A DNA stretch of 64,000 bases, from the NCBI GenBank assembly GCA_944368925.1, contig CALVXG010000002.1, positions 172,701 through 236,700 of the forward strand, written 5' to 3'. A program made the position numbers and the translations under genes. Shown here in pieces: positions 35,341-43,776 of the stretch. The stretch's first letter is position 1. The number at the start of each line of letters is the position of its first letter. A model generated the notes under the pieces. That model worked only from the letters and a program-made list of their open reading frames with translations, did not search any database and had not been told where the DNA came from. Source of the DNA: an uncultured Clostridia bacterium. GTDB taxonomy: Bacteria; Bacillota; Clostridia; Christensenellales; Borkfalkiaceae.

Positions 35341-35577
35341 TTTTTATTCATTATATCAGACTTTAAGAGTGAATGCAATATTTCGTTAAAAATAGTAAGG
35401 TCTTAAATGTTTTCTTATTTGTTTTTTTATATTCTTTGTAAAATAAAGCGGAGCCGTTTGGCTCCGCTTTATTTTTAATAACTTCCTTCTAACTCCTGCG
35501 TTTGAAAAAGAGGATCATTGAAAAAGTCGTACAGCGTGATCTCCAGTGCCTGACATATGTCCAGCAATGTGCGAGTG
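35341..35577. repeat. Left copy of a long direct repeat (XRE gene end plus terminator)
   Basis: Matches 61566-61807: AAATGCAATATTTC, AAAAATAGTAAG, a GCGGAGCC/GGCTCCGC terminator hairpin (35441-35474), and the last about 34 codons of an XRE-type gene. The first 58 bases also match 42718-42772. The left edge is diverged; the match is close from about 35370. Confidence 0.8.
35475..35577 (-). pseudogene. 3' fragment of an XRE-type regulator gene
   Basis: On the minus strand it reads TLLDICQALEITLYDFF then NDPLFQTQELEGSY and stop, identical in protein to the end of the regulator encoded at 61715-61960. The part before it (the helix-turn-helix) is absent. It is cut off two or three bases before the tRNA-Gln fragment, marking a recombination junction. 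Confidence 0.85.
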
Positions 35578-35579
35578 CC

Positions 35580-35618
35580 TGGGGTAGCTGGATTCGAACC
35601 AACGAATGACGGAGTCAG
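35580..35618 (-). other. 3' half of a tRNA-Gln gene (fragment)
   Basis: The minus strand reads TGACTCCGTC, then ATTCGTTGGTTCGAATCC and AGCTACCCCA: the anticodon-stem 3' side, the whole T arm (GGTTCGAATCC) and the acceptor 3' strand of a tRNA-Gln. The 5' half is missing, so no tRNA can be made. Such fragments are typical attachment-site leftovers of elements that integrate into the 3' end of tRNA genes. Confidence 0.75.
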
Positions 35619-35802
35619 AGGAATTAAGAAATTGCTAAATATGGCCCAAAATACCCGAAAAACCCATAAAAAACGCTGTTTTTTTGGATTTTTCCACCCA
35701 ATTTACCCCACAAAAAGTACATGGTAGAGGAGTTTTCAGAGGGTTGATTTAATCAATGTTTTATACAGCAGGGCGCGCCGAAACGGCGCGCCCCTGTTTT
35801 TG
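35596..35802. repeat. Dispersed non-coding repeat unit, copy B
   Basis: Related to 4311-4526: shared edge AACGAATGACGGAG, AGAAATTGC, CCCATAAAAA, and a closing GGGCGCGCCG/CGGCGCGCCC hairpin (35771-35797) with a TGTTTTTG tail. No coding frame. It separates the tRNA fragment from the DUF262/HNH genes. Confidence 0.65.
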
Positions 35803-35864
35803 TAAATTAGTATGCAATATTACCCGAAGCACAAAAGTAATCGTGTTGTGTTAACATGAATTTC

Positions 35865-36275
35865 TTATAATGCATAGTAATAATTTTTGATTTTTTGCGC
35901 CATAAGTTTTCGCCGTTGCTCTAAAAATGAGCTGTAATCAGTATGCGACATATTCACAGTTTCAAACGGGATACAGTTCTCTGCCAAATTTGCCTTCAAT
36001 ATTTCAAGATCTGTAATGGAACCGCAAGTTATTTGCTTTGTTTCGCATTGTTTTACTGCTTGGGCAAAATATTCAAAAGGCGCTTGCTTGCCAATCGATT
36101 TATTAACTTGAGCATCCAGATAGGCATAATTTGCATTTTGATTATATAAATTACGATCATATCCGGCCGATTTTAAATACTCTTTCGGAAAAATATGATG
36201 CACGTCTCCCGCTACCTCGATCAAATCTTTGACGGTGATCGTATTAGATAGGAGCGATTTGTCATTTCCCCGCAA
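35865..36275 (-). CDS. HNH (DUF1524-like) part of a split GmrSD-type protein
   Basis: A 136-residue piece with the HNH-type motif GDVHHIFPKEYLK and helices typical of the DUF1524 nuclease domain that forms the C-terminal half of GmrSD-like proteins. Its apparent start (TTG 36275) lies inside the preceding DUF262 frame, and the two products join naturally (LVYLAAQV then GNDKSLLSNTITVKDLIE), so this is the second half of a single gene broken by one extra G in a GGGG run, or joined by +1 frameshifting at AAA-TGA-C. If not joined, it lacks a ribosome site. Confidence 0.75.
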   Translation of the reverse strand: MRGNDKSLLSNTITVKDLIEVAGDVHHIFPKEYLKSAGYDRNLYNQNANYAYLDAQVNKSIGKQAPFEYFAQAVKQCETKQITCGSITDLEILKANLAENCIPFETVNMSHTDYSSFLEQRRKLMAQKIKNYYYAL

Positions 36276-37689
36276 CTTGCGCAGCTAAATAAACAAGATA
36301 AGTAGGATTAATGGTTGACATATAGGAAAGATCCTGCACAATGCGCACCTCCCAAAAATTATCGGAAAGGGTTGCGTCTTCAATCGCTTTAAGCGCATTT
36401 ACTGCACCAATTTCGTTAATTTGGCGAATGTCCTTGTAAAATGATGATTCCGGAGAAGCGCTATAACGGCCTGTCAGAACGGATAAAACATACCATCTTT
36501 GTACAATGCGCTTTACTTCACTGACTGATACGCCTGGGTCCTTTGTTAGTCTTAAATAAAGTGCATACGCAAAGTCAAGCGCCATATATGAATTGACTAA
36601 TTTTGCCGAAATGAAACCTGCCCCTCGTATGGCAAGCATAAACTGGTTAAAATTATTTTTATTAAAAACGTTTAACACGCCTTCTTTTAACTTAGCATAG
36701 GTATCTTCCATAATCTCTACGCGGAATTCTCTCGATTCAAAGTCTCTTCCCGAGAGTAAGTTGACGAGATCAGCCAATTTTGCACGGGGATACATATGCA
36801 TAAAAGCTACGCGTAAAATATCATCGCATTCCGGGTTATATACGTCTTCTTTGTCGTTTTCCAGCCACTTTATTTTTGGAAAGTATTCCGAAGTTGCAAA
36901 TTCACTGTCGTTTTCCTTTATAAAACTGCAAAACGACGGCTCAACGCAAAGATGAGCAAAGTAGTCTATGGCTTTTCTCAACATATTTCCGCCGTATGTT
37001 TCGTCCGAAGCGATCTTGGACATGACAAAGTCGCCTTGGCTGAGTGCCGTTCCCTTGGAATTGATACGGATAAAAATATCTGTTACGACATCGATATCCA
37101 GATTATCCGAAAGCTCTATGACGCCGATCATACGATTGCCAATGGCGCGCAGATTGGTTAGGATATCGCTCAATGTATCCGGTTGCATCTCTGTATTTTC
37201 GGCGCAATATTTTGTTATAAAAGCATAAATAGAGAAATCATTGCGGAACACTTCGGCAATATCAGGAATCCAGCGTTTGCTTTTCAAATGACTTTGATCT
37301 TGAACGGCAAAAACTTCAGCTTCTCTGTCTTCTGAAAGTGCTGCGAAAGGATCAAAAGCAATTTTAATTCTTTCTTTCCGATATTCACTGTTGATTACAG
37401 GAATGCCTGCTACCGCCGTCATTAAAGCTGTAACACGCTGTTGCCCATCGATCAGAATTTTTTTACCTGTAGAGAGTGTTCCGTCTTTTAACTTTACATT
37501 CGGGTTTTTCCATACAATCAAATAACCTGTCGGGTACCCTTTATAAAGGGAATCCAAAAGATCGCGTACTTGTTTCTTTTTCCAGACAAAAGGTCTCTGT
37601 ATTTCCGGAATTGCAATATCTCCCGAGGCAATCAGTCCAAGAATTGCCCCAACATTGAGTGAGTTTGGATTGTATTTTTCAATAATCAT
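36262..37689 (-). CDS. DUF262 (GmrS-like) part of a split GmrSD-type protein
   Basis: A 475-residue DUF262 protein: AIPEIQRPFVWKKKQVRDLLDS, SLYKGYPTGYLIVWK, KILIDGQQRVTAL (the conserved DGQQR loop) and IDVVTDIFIRINSKGTALSQ-like FIRINSKGTALS. DUF262 domains bind nucleotides and regulate an attached nuclease; GmrSD-type proteins cut DNA carrying modified bases such as glucosylated hydroxymethylcytosine. The frame ends TGA at 36262-36264 just before the HNH part starts in the +1 frame, so the gene is either inactive or needs frameshifting. It sits with a helicase and an EVE-like gene, as expected in a restriction cluster. Confidence 0.8.
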   Translation of the reverse strand: MIIEKYNPNSLNVGAILGLIASGDIAIPEIQRPFVWKKKQVRDLLDSLYKGYPTGYLIVWKNPNVKLKDGTLSTGKKILIDGQQRVTALMTAVAGIPVINSEYRKERIKIAFDPFAALSEDREAEVFAVQDQSHLKSKRWIPDIAEVFRNDFSIYAFITKYCAENTEMQPDTLSDILTNLRAIGNRMIGVIELSDNLDIDVVTDIFIRINSKGTALSQGDFVMSKIASDETYGGNMLRKAIDYFAHLCVEPSFCSFIKENDSEFATSEYFPKIKWLENDKEDVYNPECDDILRVAFMHMYPRAKLADLVNLLSGRDFESREFRVEIMEDTYAKLKEGVLNVFNKNNFNQFMLAIRGAGFISAKLVNSYMALDFAYALYLRLTKDPGVSVSEVKRIVQRWYVLSVLTGRYSASPESSFYKDIRQINEIGAVNALKAIEDATLSDNFWEVRIVQDLSYMSTINPTYLVYLAAQVAGK

Positions 37690-37735
37690 AACATATTTCT
37701 CCTGCCATATCAGTGAATAATTTTTGAAATTTTAT

Positions 37736-40351
37736 TTATCCCCCGATGAGTTCGTTTGTCTTTTTCTGTAAACGCGCGGGAATAGGGCGTTCCAGTTTCC
37801 AGAAAATACTCATAGGTCTGGAGCCTTCGTGCTGTACATAATTTGCTTTTCCTAAAAATGTGTACGCTCCTGCGCTTCCGCTGACGCGGTCCGTCTTGTT
37901 TTCCCGCACAAACAGCAGGAAAAGTGTCCCTTTCTCTCTATGGTGGATGTATCTTTGCCCAGTGGGGGAATTTTCCGACGTCGTGCTTTGGCTTTGCCAA
38001 TGGAAAAACTCTTCGCCGACAGAATAGTCCTGATACATTGTCGACGGAGAATAATCCTTGTCCGACTTGTTGAGTGTGACAAAGGCAATGTCAATTTTCC
38101 GATTTGGCAGATACTTTACGCCTTCGCGAACAGTAGAGGGCTTCAGGAAATCCAGCGCAACCAATATCTGGTCGCGCGTATAATCGCAGTGTAAATCGAG
38201 CGGACAATCAAACCCGACATCGACGCGCTCGTCGATAAAATCAATGCGTTCAAAATTGTATTGCAATAGCTCCAACAACTCTGAGCTTAACGTAGGATTT
38301 TTTCGAACCTCTGCAACGCCGTCCAAAAGGTTTGTAAATCCGCACTCTTCAAAGGGCTTTTGCCAGACGGTAAATTGGAACATCTGCAACATACGCTTTT
38401 CTCCTGCAGTCAGGGAGGAACGCGGCTGCATTAGCATTTCTATCCAAAAGGCGATCAATCTGCGGGAATTGACAGTGGCAAAACGAGAAAATGCCTTGCG
38501 CATGGTCTCTTCCAACGGCTCTGTAAAATCTTCCCGAACACCCGCCTGTACGCACAGCCGGGAAAAACTGTCACATGCATACAATGCGCGAATATCCATG
38601 TGTAAATGTTCCAGAAAATTGGAAAGCGTCAGCTCTTTTCCCGTATCCTCCGTAAAATTGGCAATACGCGAAACGAGTCCCGCGCGTGCTCCGAAGGATG
38701 CGCGGATGTTATCATAAATATACTGTTTTGCTTTCTTTTCAAGGAGAATATAGCAGCCTTTCGGCACAGAGACAAACCCTTCCTTCATCTCCCGCAATAC
38801 GCCGCGGGAAGGATCGGACAGGAGCGCGGCAAACTTATCCTCAAAATTGTAACGCTTGTTTGCCTGACCGATAAAATCCAAAACCGTCAGGCATTCCTTG
38901 CCTTCCGCAAGTCGTAATCCGCGCCCCAGTTGTTGCAGAAACACCGTCAGCGATTCCGTAGGACGGAGGAAGATAACAGTATTCACTTCGGGGATGTCTA
39001 CGCCTTCGTTGTATAGATCGAGGACAAAAATAAAGCGAATTTCGCCCTTTACCAGTCTCTGCTTGGCGGTGTTTCTCTCTTCATCGGGCGAATTTCCGTC
39101 CAAAGAGAGGGAAGGAATATTGTGATCGTTAAAATATCTTGCCATAAACCTGGCGTGTTCGACGGAAACGCAGAAACCGAGGCCTTTGACTTCGTCGATG
39201 TCGGTGACGTAGCGCAAGATCGCTTCTATGATCATATCGGCGCGGCGTTTGGCAACAATGCCGCTGAATGTATAGACGCGCTCCAAATCTCCCTTATCGT
39301 ATCCGCCGCGGCTCCATTTCAGGTCATTCAAATCTACAACGTCCGTCACGCCGAAATACTGGAAAGGGGACAAAAGTTTGCGGTCGATTGCTTCGGGCAG
39401 GCGGATTTCTGCCGCGATACGGTTTTCGAAATACTGTAAAATGTTCTTTCCGTCCATGCGCTCTGGTGTCGCGGTCAGTCCCAACAAAATTTTCGGCTTG
39501 TAATAAGTCAGTAATTTTTGGTACGTCGGGGCGGCGGCATGATGGAACTCGTCCACGATGATATAATCGTAAAAATCAGGACTTGTTTTTTCTGTAAAAT
39601 CCTGCGAGTTGAACGTCTGAATGGAGATAAACAGGTGCTCGATGTTCTCGGGTTTGTAATTCCCTACAAACATCTCGCCGAAATTTGCATCCTTTAGCAC
39701 GCCTCGGAAAGTGTACAAGCTTTGCTTTAAGATCTCTTCGCGGTGTGCAACAAACAACAGGCGGCAAAGACTTTTCGGATTCTCCTTGCGAAACCGTTTG
39801 TAGTCGAAAGCGGAGATGACCGTCTTGCCCGTGCCCGTGGCTGCAACGACGAGATTGCGGAAATTCGCACGCACATTTCGCTCCGCCTCTAACTTGTCCA
39901 AAATTTCTTGCTGGTAAGAGTAAGGTGAGATGTCAAATGTATACGCTGCATTTGTCTCTTTAAAGTATTTTTCTGCTTTAAGGGCATGTGCCAATCGTTC
40001 TTTTTTTGAAGGTACGTAGTCCTCAAAATCGCGCAAATTCCAGTAGCTCTCAAAGGTAGCGGCAATTTTTTGCAGAGTTTCCGGCTGGTCTTTTTGGGTG
40101 ATTTTCAGGTTCCATTCCAGACCCGAAGTCATTGCCACATTGGAAAGGTTGGATGAGCCGATATATGCCGTCGTAAAGCCTGTATTGCGGTAAAATACAT
40201 ACGTTTTGGCATGCAGGCGCGTACGCTTCGTATCGTAGCTGACTTTGATGGCCGTGTTCGGCAGTTTGGAAAGCTCTTCAATCGCTTTCAGATCGGTCGC
40301 TCCCATGTACGATGTCGTGATAATACGTAGCGTGCCCCCCGCGCTGAACAA
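37736..40351 (-). CDS. Helicase with PLD end and DUF3427, main part of a frameshifted gene
   Basis: An 871-residue frame: end of a phospholipase-D-type nuclease domain ([28 protein letters not shown]), superfamily 2 helicase ([57 protein letters not shown]) and a C-terminal DUF3427 domain ([19 protein letters not shown]). Proteins of this PLD-helicase-DUF3427 design occur in defence islands and restriction clusters. The frame begins with [15 protein letters not shown], which should continue the N-terminal piece at 40278-40880; a single extra T in a T6 tract (or a G in G6) separates them. A fragment homologous to its 3' end is found at 25236-25430. Confidence 0.85.
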   Translation of the reverse strand: MFSAGGTLRIITTSYMGATDLKAIEELSKLPNTAIKVSYDTKRTRLHAKTYVFYRNTGFTTAYIGSSNLSNVAMTSGLEWNLKITQKDQPETLQKIAATFESYWNLRDFEDYVPSKKERLAHALKAEKYFKETNAAYTFDISPYSYQQEILDKLEAERNVRANFRNLVVAATGTGKTVISAFDYKRFRKENPKSLCRLLFVAHREEILKQSLYTFRGVLKDANFGEMFVGNYKPENIEHLFISIQTFNSQDFTEKTSPDFYDYIIVDEFHHAAAPTYQKLLTYYKPKILLGLTATPERMDGKNILQYFENRIAAEIRLPEAIDRKLLSPFQYFGVTDVVDLNDLKWSRGGYDKGDLERVYTFSGIVAKRRADMIIEAILRYVTDIDEVKGLGFCVSVEHARFMARYFNDHNIPSLSLDGNSPDEERNTAKQRLVKGEIRFIFVLDLYNEGVDIPEVNTVIFLRPTESLTVFLQQLGRGLRLAEGKECLTVLDFIGQANKRYNFEDKFAALLSDPSRGVLREMKEGFVSVPKGCYILLEKKAKQYIYDNIRASFGARAGLVSRIANFTEDTGKELTLSNFLEHLHMDIRALYACDSFSRLCVQAGVREDFTEPLEETMRKAFSRFATVNSRRLIAFWIEMLMQPRSSLTAGEKRMLQMFQFTVWQKPFEECGFTNLLDGVAEVRKNPTLSSELLELLQYNFERIDFIDERVDVGFDCPLDLHCDYTRDQILVALDFLKPSTVREGVKYLPNRKIDIAFVTLNKSDKDYSPSTMYQDYSVGEEFFHWQSQSTTSENSPTGQRYIHHREKGTLFLLFVRENKTDRVSGSAGAYTFLGKANYVQHEGSRPMSIFWKLERPIPARLQKKTNELIGG

Positions 40352-40880
40352 AAAATTTTAAATCTTCAAGGATCTGCCTCAATCCGCTCCACTTAATGAA
40401 GGATACCAGCATATCGATGCGGTCGCACGAGGCGATTTCTTTTTTGAGTTCGCTGCCCAGTTGCGGTTCGCGCACGGCGCCCGTAAAGAGCGAACTGTGC
40501 GCAAGAGAGGTGACGGGGCGAACGATCTGCGCCTTTTCGTTGACAGCCAATATGCTGTCCTTTTTATCGAACAGAGCCAACAGTTGCTCTGCTCTCTGAT
40601 CTGCGGACAATTCATCAAACGAATCCTCGCGGGTCTCTGTTTTCACCGCGTCCACAAGTTTATTGACGAGGGCAATCTGGTCGGTAAGGCTTCCGCCGTT
40701 GTCGCGGACGTTATCCAATCCCTTTTCAATGACCTCGGAAAGATATTGCGAGAGTATTTTGGAGGCTTCGCCCGCATCGACAGGCGCGGCGTTTGTATAC
40801 ATTCCCTGACTTTCAGCATTTTTGAGCTCTGCATCGATCATCCGATTGATGAGTTGTTCGTAAAGGCCTTGTTTTAACAT
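40278..40880 (-). CDS. N-terminal piece of the PLD-helicase-DUF3427 gene
   Basis: A 200-residue frame starting [19 protein letters not shown], the usual N-terminus of this helicase family, followed by a linker and the start of the PLD-like domain ([42 protein letters not shown]). After LKFF the frame goes wrong ([12 protein letters not shown]) and ends. Deleting one T gives [20 protein letters not shown], matching the family and entering the frame at 40351. It is the true gene start; the gene is broken or phase-variable. Confidence 0.75.
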   Translation of the reverse strand: MLKQGLYEQLINRMIDAELKNAESQGMYTNAAPVDAGEASKILSQYLSEVIEKGLDNVRDNGGSLTDQIALVNKLVDAVKTETREDSFDELSADQRAEQLLALFDKKDSILAVNEKAQIVRPVTSLAHSSLFTGAVREPQLGSELKKEIASCDRIDMLVSFIKWSGLRQILEDLKFFVQRGGHATYYHDIVHGSDRSESD

Positions 40881-40905
40881 GATATGATCCTTTAAAGGTA
40901 TAGGT

Positions 40906-41421
40906 TTATAACGTTAATAATTCCGCAAATTCTGGTATTTGATTTAAAATTTCCGGATTATTCTTATATATATTACGCGCAAAGACACCGGCTAACTGAT
41001 CATTCAAATCAAACAAATATCCTTGTCTTCCGTGCCCATTTTTATCAAATGGTTGATATTTATATTTTGAGCAACAGTCAATAATTTCTTTTGTATAATC
41101 CATTGTCATCAGCGGATTTTTAATTGTGAATGATTTACAGTTTACTTGATATCCTTCAGTGATTCCATCTCTGATCTTGCTTTTAAAACAATCGGAAGAG
41201 GCAATACCAACAGCAAAGGTGCACTGAGCTATGCCATGAAATATGATATCACCTTTATTCACTTTTTTAAGCATTGCCCAATGAGATGGGGTATTTCCGC
41301 CCGCATCTTTGCACGGAGCCCAAAGATAACCTTTGCTAATTTCTTTTAAATACTCCTTTCCTTGGAAAACCCAAAATACTTTAAGACCTTTATGCTTTGA
41401 TTCAAGTTTTACATTTACCAT
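40906..41421 (-). CDS. EVE/PUA-like domain protein
   Basis: A 171-residue single-domain protein with the EVE-like pattern GYLWAPCKDAGGNTPSHW, MLKKVNKGDIIFHG and FAVGIASSDC, and later GRQGYLFDLN. EVE and related PUA-like domains bind modified bases and are often fused to restriction nucleases such as McrB-type proteins. Here it stands alone 26 bases downstream of no other gene on its strand and just before the helicase gene, so it may supply recognition for the helicase and HNH products. No catalytic residues are seen. Confidence 0.65.
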   Translation of the reverse strand: MVNVKLESKHKGLKVFWVFQGKEYLKEISKGYLWAPCKDAGGNTPSHWAMLKKVNKGDIIFHGIAQCTFAVGIASSDCFKSKIRDGITEGYQVNCKSFTIKNPLMTMDYTKEIIDCCSKYKYQPFDKNGHGRQGYLFDLNDQLAGVFARNIYKNNPEILNQIPEFAELLTL

Positions 41422-41474
41422 AAAATACTCCGTTCTCTAATGTTGCTTTAATAGCTATAATTTTTCTGTTGGTT

Positions 41475-42206
41475 CTACTGTTTTTTTATAAATTTACATT
41501 TGGGGTAATTTTCGCATCCGTAAAATTGCCCGTATTTTCCTTGACGGAGAACAAGTTTTCCGCCGCAGCGAGGACAGATATTGTGAGCGATTTTATCGCG
41601 CATCATATGGATGTTTTCTATGTGCTCCGCATTGGTCATTTCAGTTGCTTGCGCGTCGTGTAACAGTTTTGCAGCTTCTTGCATTTGCTCAGAAGATAAA
41701 GTAATTCCGCTATTTGTTTCAATTTTATCGTAAAGGCTGTATAGGGGAATGGCAATTTTTGAATTGATATGCTGAGTGTTATTCTGCACAAACACAACAA
41801 CAGAAATGAGAGGAAAATCTTTGGGAAGGATTTTTCTCAGTCGATATAAATGCGTGTTATTTTGTTTTACAGGGTTATAAATTTTATTTTTAACTTTCCC
41901 GGAGGCAAGAATCTGTGTCCATTCTCGCTGTTCATCTGAACCATATATATCCCCGGAGTAGTTTTTCGTTTCTATAACAAATACACCGTTCCGGTTTATC
42001 AGGATGTGATCAATTTGACAGGACATGCCTTCGTCTACAATTTTATAATCGTTGAATACATAGCGTAAACCTTCTTGCGTTTCGCCGAGAACTGTTTTGA
42101 CACGATTTTCTCCTCTTTTTCCGCGTACAGAAGGAGCCTGTAAGTAAGCTGCTAAAACAGTGAATCCTATCGCTAATACAATTCCAATGATAATAAAAGG
42201 GATCAT
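41475..42206 (-). CDS. NERD domain protein with topoisomerase-type zinc finger
   Basis: A 243-residue protein: N-terminal membrane helix (IPFIIIGIVLAIGFTVLAAYL), NERD nuclease-related domain (GKRGENRVKTVLGE, CQIDHILINRNGVFVIETKNYSG with the acidic and ETK residues of the restriction-endonuclease-like fold), and a C-terminal C4 zinc finger of the topoisomerase type (CPRCGGKLVLRQGKYG, FYGCENYPKC). Such proteins are common near defence and repair genes. It is probably a membrane-tethered DNA-binding or nicking protein. Confidence 0.88.
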   Translation of the reverse strand: MIPFIIIGIVLAIGFTVLAAYLQAPSVRGKRGENRVKTVLGETQEGLRYVFNDYKIVDEGMSCQIDHILINRNGVFVIETKNYSGDIYGSDEQREWTQILASGKVKNKIYNPVKQNNTHLYRLRKILPKDFPLISVVVFVQNNTQHINSKIAIPLYSLYDKIETNSGITLSSEQMQEAAKLLHDAQATEMTNAEHIENIHMMRDKIAHNICPRCGGKLVLRQGKYGQFYGCENYPKCKFIKKQ

Positions 42207-42236
42207 GATTAAATTCTCTCTATCTAAAAAGCTACA

Positions 42237-42689
42237 TTAAATCAATGACAATACGTCGGCAGCGTTGGTGTCCGGCTTGACTTTGGGCATAATTTTGAGG
42301 ATTTTTCCCTGTTCGTCGATGAGGAAAGTTGTGCGGACAACGCCCATGCTTGTCTTTCCGTACAGTTTTTTCTCCTGCCATACGCCGTACGCCTGGATCG
42401 CCTGCAATTCGGGATCGGACAGCAGGACAAAGGGAAGACTATACTTTTCTGCAAATTTTACGTGTGAAGAAACGCTGTCTTTGCTAATTCCGACAACGAC
42501 GGCGTTTTTCTTCTCAAATTCGCCGTAAGCTGCCGCAAAAGCACACGCTTGACGCGTACATCCGGGCGTACTGTCTTTGGGATAGAAGTAGAGAACTACT
42601 TTTTTGCCCAAAAAATCGGAAAGGGAAACTAATTTTCCGTCTTTATCTGCAAGGGTAAATTCAGGTGCTTGCATTCCTTCTTGTAACAT
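42237..42689 (-). CDS. bcp: Thiol peroxidase of the Bcp/PrxQ family
   Basis: A 150-residue peroxiredoxin of normal size: LYFYPKDSTPGCTRQACAF holds the peroxidatic Cys in PGCT and the resolving Cys five residues later, typical of Bcp. Later segments are GISKDSVSSHVKFAEKY and RTTFLIDEQGKI. It reduces hydroperoxides using thioredoxin. It is a metabolic gene in a defence neighbourhood, separated from its neighbours by repeats, so it may be a passenger. Confidence 0.93.
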   Translation of the reverse strand: MLQEGMQAPEFTLADKDGKLVSLSDFLGKKVVLYFYPKDSTPGCTRQACAFAAAYGEFEKKNAVVVGISKDSVSSHVKFAEKYSLPFVLLSDPELQAIQAYGVWQEKKLYGKTSMGVVRTTFLIDEQGKILKIMPKVKPDTNAADVLSLI

Positions 42690-42717
42690 GATTGATTTCT
42701 CCGTTTCAAAATGAAAA

Positions 42718-42772
42718 AGAACTTTTATTCATTATATCAGACTTCAGGGATAAATGCAATATTTCAGTAAAA
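42718..42772. repeat. Short copy of the dispersed AT-rich repeat
   Basis: TTTTATTCATTATATCAGAC and AAATGCAATATTTC followed by GTAAAAATAG, nearly the same as 35340-35398 and related to 61568-61620. It lies between bcp and the mobile-element remnant. 42773-42862 shows nothing else. Confidence 0.7.
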
Positions 42773-42862
42773 ATAGCTGTTTTGCAACTATGTTTTATGA
42801 TTCAAAGCGCGGGGTTCCGCGTCAGATATTTTTGACGATTTGCAATAAAAAATTTTTAAATA

Positions 42863-42895
42863 TGACTATATATGTCAAGATTAGTATGATACAAT
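42863..42895 (+). promoter_or_regulatory. Promoter with the same palindrome as the cas operon
   Basis: TGACTATATATGTCA (42863-42877), 12 bases ending TATGA, then TACAAT (42890-42895). Spacing and sequence copy the cas promoter at 35158-35190, with 14 of 15 palindrome bases identical. It drives the 22-residue peptide gene. Confidence 0.65.
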
Positions 42896-42913
42896 AAACG
42901 AAAGGAGTAAACT

Positions 42914-42982
42914 ATGAAATATTTATTGGCAATCTTATTGGGAATTATCAATGCCTTTTTTGACGTGTTCGGAAAGAAATAA
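42914..42982 (+). CDS. Small hydrophobic peptide (22 aa)
   Basis: AAAGGAG seven bases before ATG gives a strong ribosome site. The peptide starts MKYLLAILLGIINAFF and ends DVFGKK: one hydrophobic or amphipathic helix with a charged end, the size and shape of type I toxins or small membrane regulators. It has its own regulated promoter. No antisense RNA or antitoxin is evident, so the toxin idea remains a guess. Confidence 0.55.
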   Translation: MKYLLAILLGIINAFFDVFGKK

Positions 42983-42999
42983 GAGAAAAGAGAAAAATA

Positions 43000-43463
43000 T
43001 CAAGATGTGTGCCCACGATTTACACACGCAGCAATATGCAATGCAGGACGAAAAGCAATTGAAGAAGCAGGCAAAAAGCAAGAGTTAATGCAAAAGCTTT
43101 TCGTGGTAGCCGAAAAGAATTCTTCTTTGTCTTTGCGGTACAACAAACGGAGCGCTTTTATTTGCATCATTGCAAGATCACCTGCAGACCTCATCTGCAA
43201 AGGCGGACTCATGCACTACTGTGTAGGGCGATGCAGTACGATGAGCGTTTTGCTAAAGAGCAATCGCTCATTTTCTTTATCCGTGCAAAGGAAAAGCTGG
43301 AAAAGCCGCTCGTTACGCTTGAATACTACTCTCCATGTACAAGGTGTTGCAATGCTTTGCCTCTTATAATCAAAAGCCGAGTGAAGAAATTCTGCATTAC
43401 ATTAACAAAATCTGGCTGCCGTACGCAAACAAGAATCTCAAACAAATTCAGACAGTGGCATAA
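43000..43463 (+). pseudogene. Degenerate PcfJ-like gene
   Basis: Three frames in succession carry parts of the PcfJ-type protein found on conjugative elements: LICKGGLMHYCVG, then YDERFAKEQSLIFFIRAKEK with VTLEYYSP, then YKVLQCFASYNQKPSEE and IWLPYANKNLKQIQTVA before a stop at 43461-43463. At least two frameshifts and a missing N-terminus make it non-functional. It marks an eroded plasmid or integrative element. Confidence 0.65.
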
Positions 43464-43479
43464 CAGTAAAGGAGTTTTT

Positions 43480-43761
43480 ATGAAAAACAACATCGACGAA
43501 ATCTATTCTGTATCCGAATTCATGAGGGACAATCCTGCGTTTACTGAACAAACTGAAAAAGCAGTGCAATATTTCAAAGGCTATTGCCCGAACAGTCAAG
43601 ACGCTACATTTGTTGTCATTAAAGTAGAAAACTATAACTGCATTGCGTATCTTGCAGACGAGTTTACTCCTTATACATTGGCTGAAATGATAGCGCCGTT
43701 CGATAAAGACAGAATTTGCCCGATTCAGGGGCTTGAAACAAAGTACGCATTCAAAAAATAG
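43480..43761 (+). CDS. Small protein of mobile-element type (93 aa)
   Basis: AAAGGAG precedes ATG at 43480. The acidic 93-residue product (NNIDEIYSVSEFMRDNP, YNCIAYLADEFTPYTLAEMI) has no domain I can name. It lies between two pseudogenes that belong to conjugative elements and probably has the same origin. The frame runs open further upstream, but that part belongs to the PcfJ remnant. Confidence 0.6.
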   Translation: MKNNIDEIYSVSEFMRDNPAFTEQTEKAVQYFKGYCPNSQDATFVVIKVENYNCIAYLADEFTPYTLAEMIAPFDKDRICPIQGLETKYAFKK

Positions 43762-43776
43762 TAAGGAGAAAACACT

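Noticed and set aside
35580-35618. A functional tRNA-Gln gene
   Set aside because: Only the part from about the anticodon to the 3' end is present; the D arm and 5' acceptor strand are missing.
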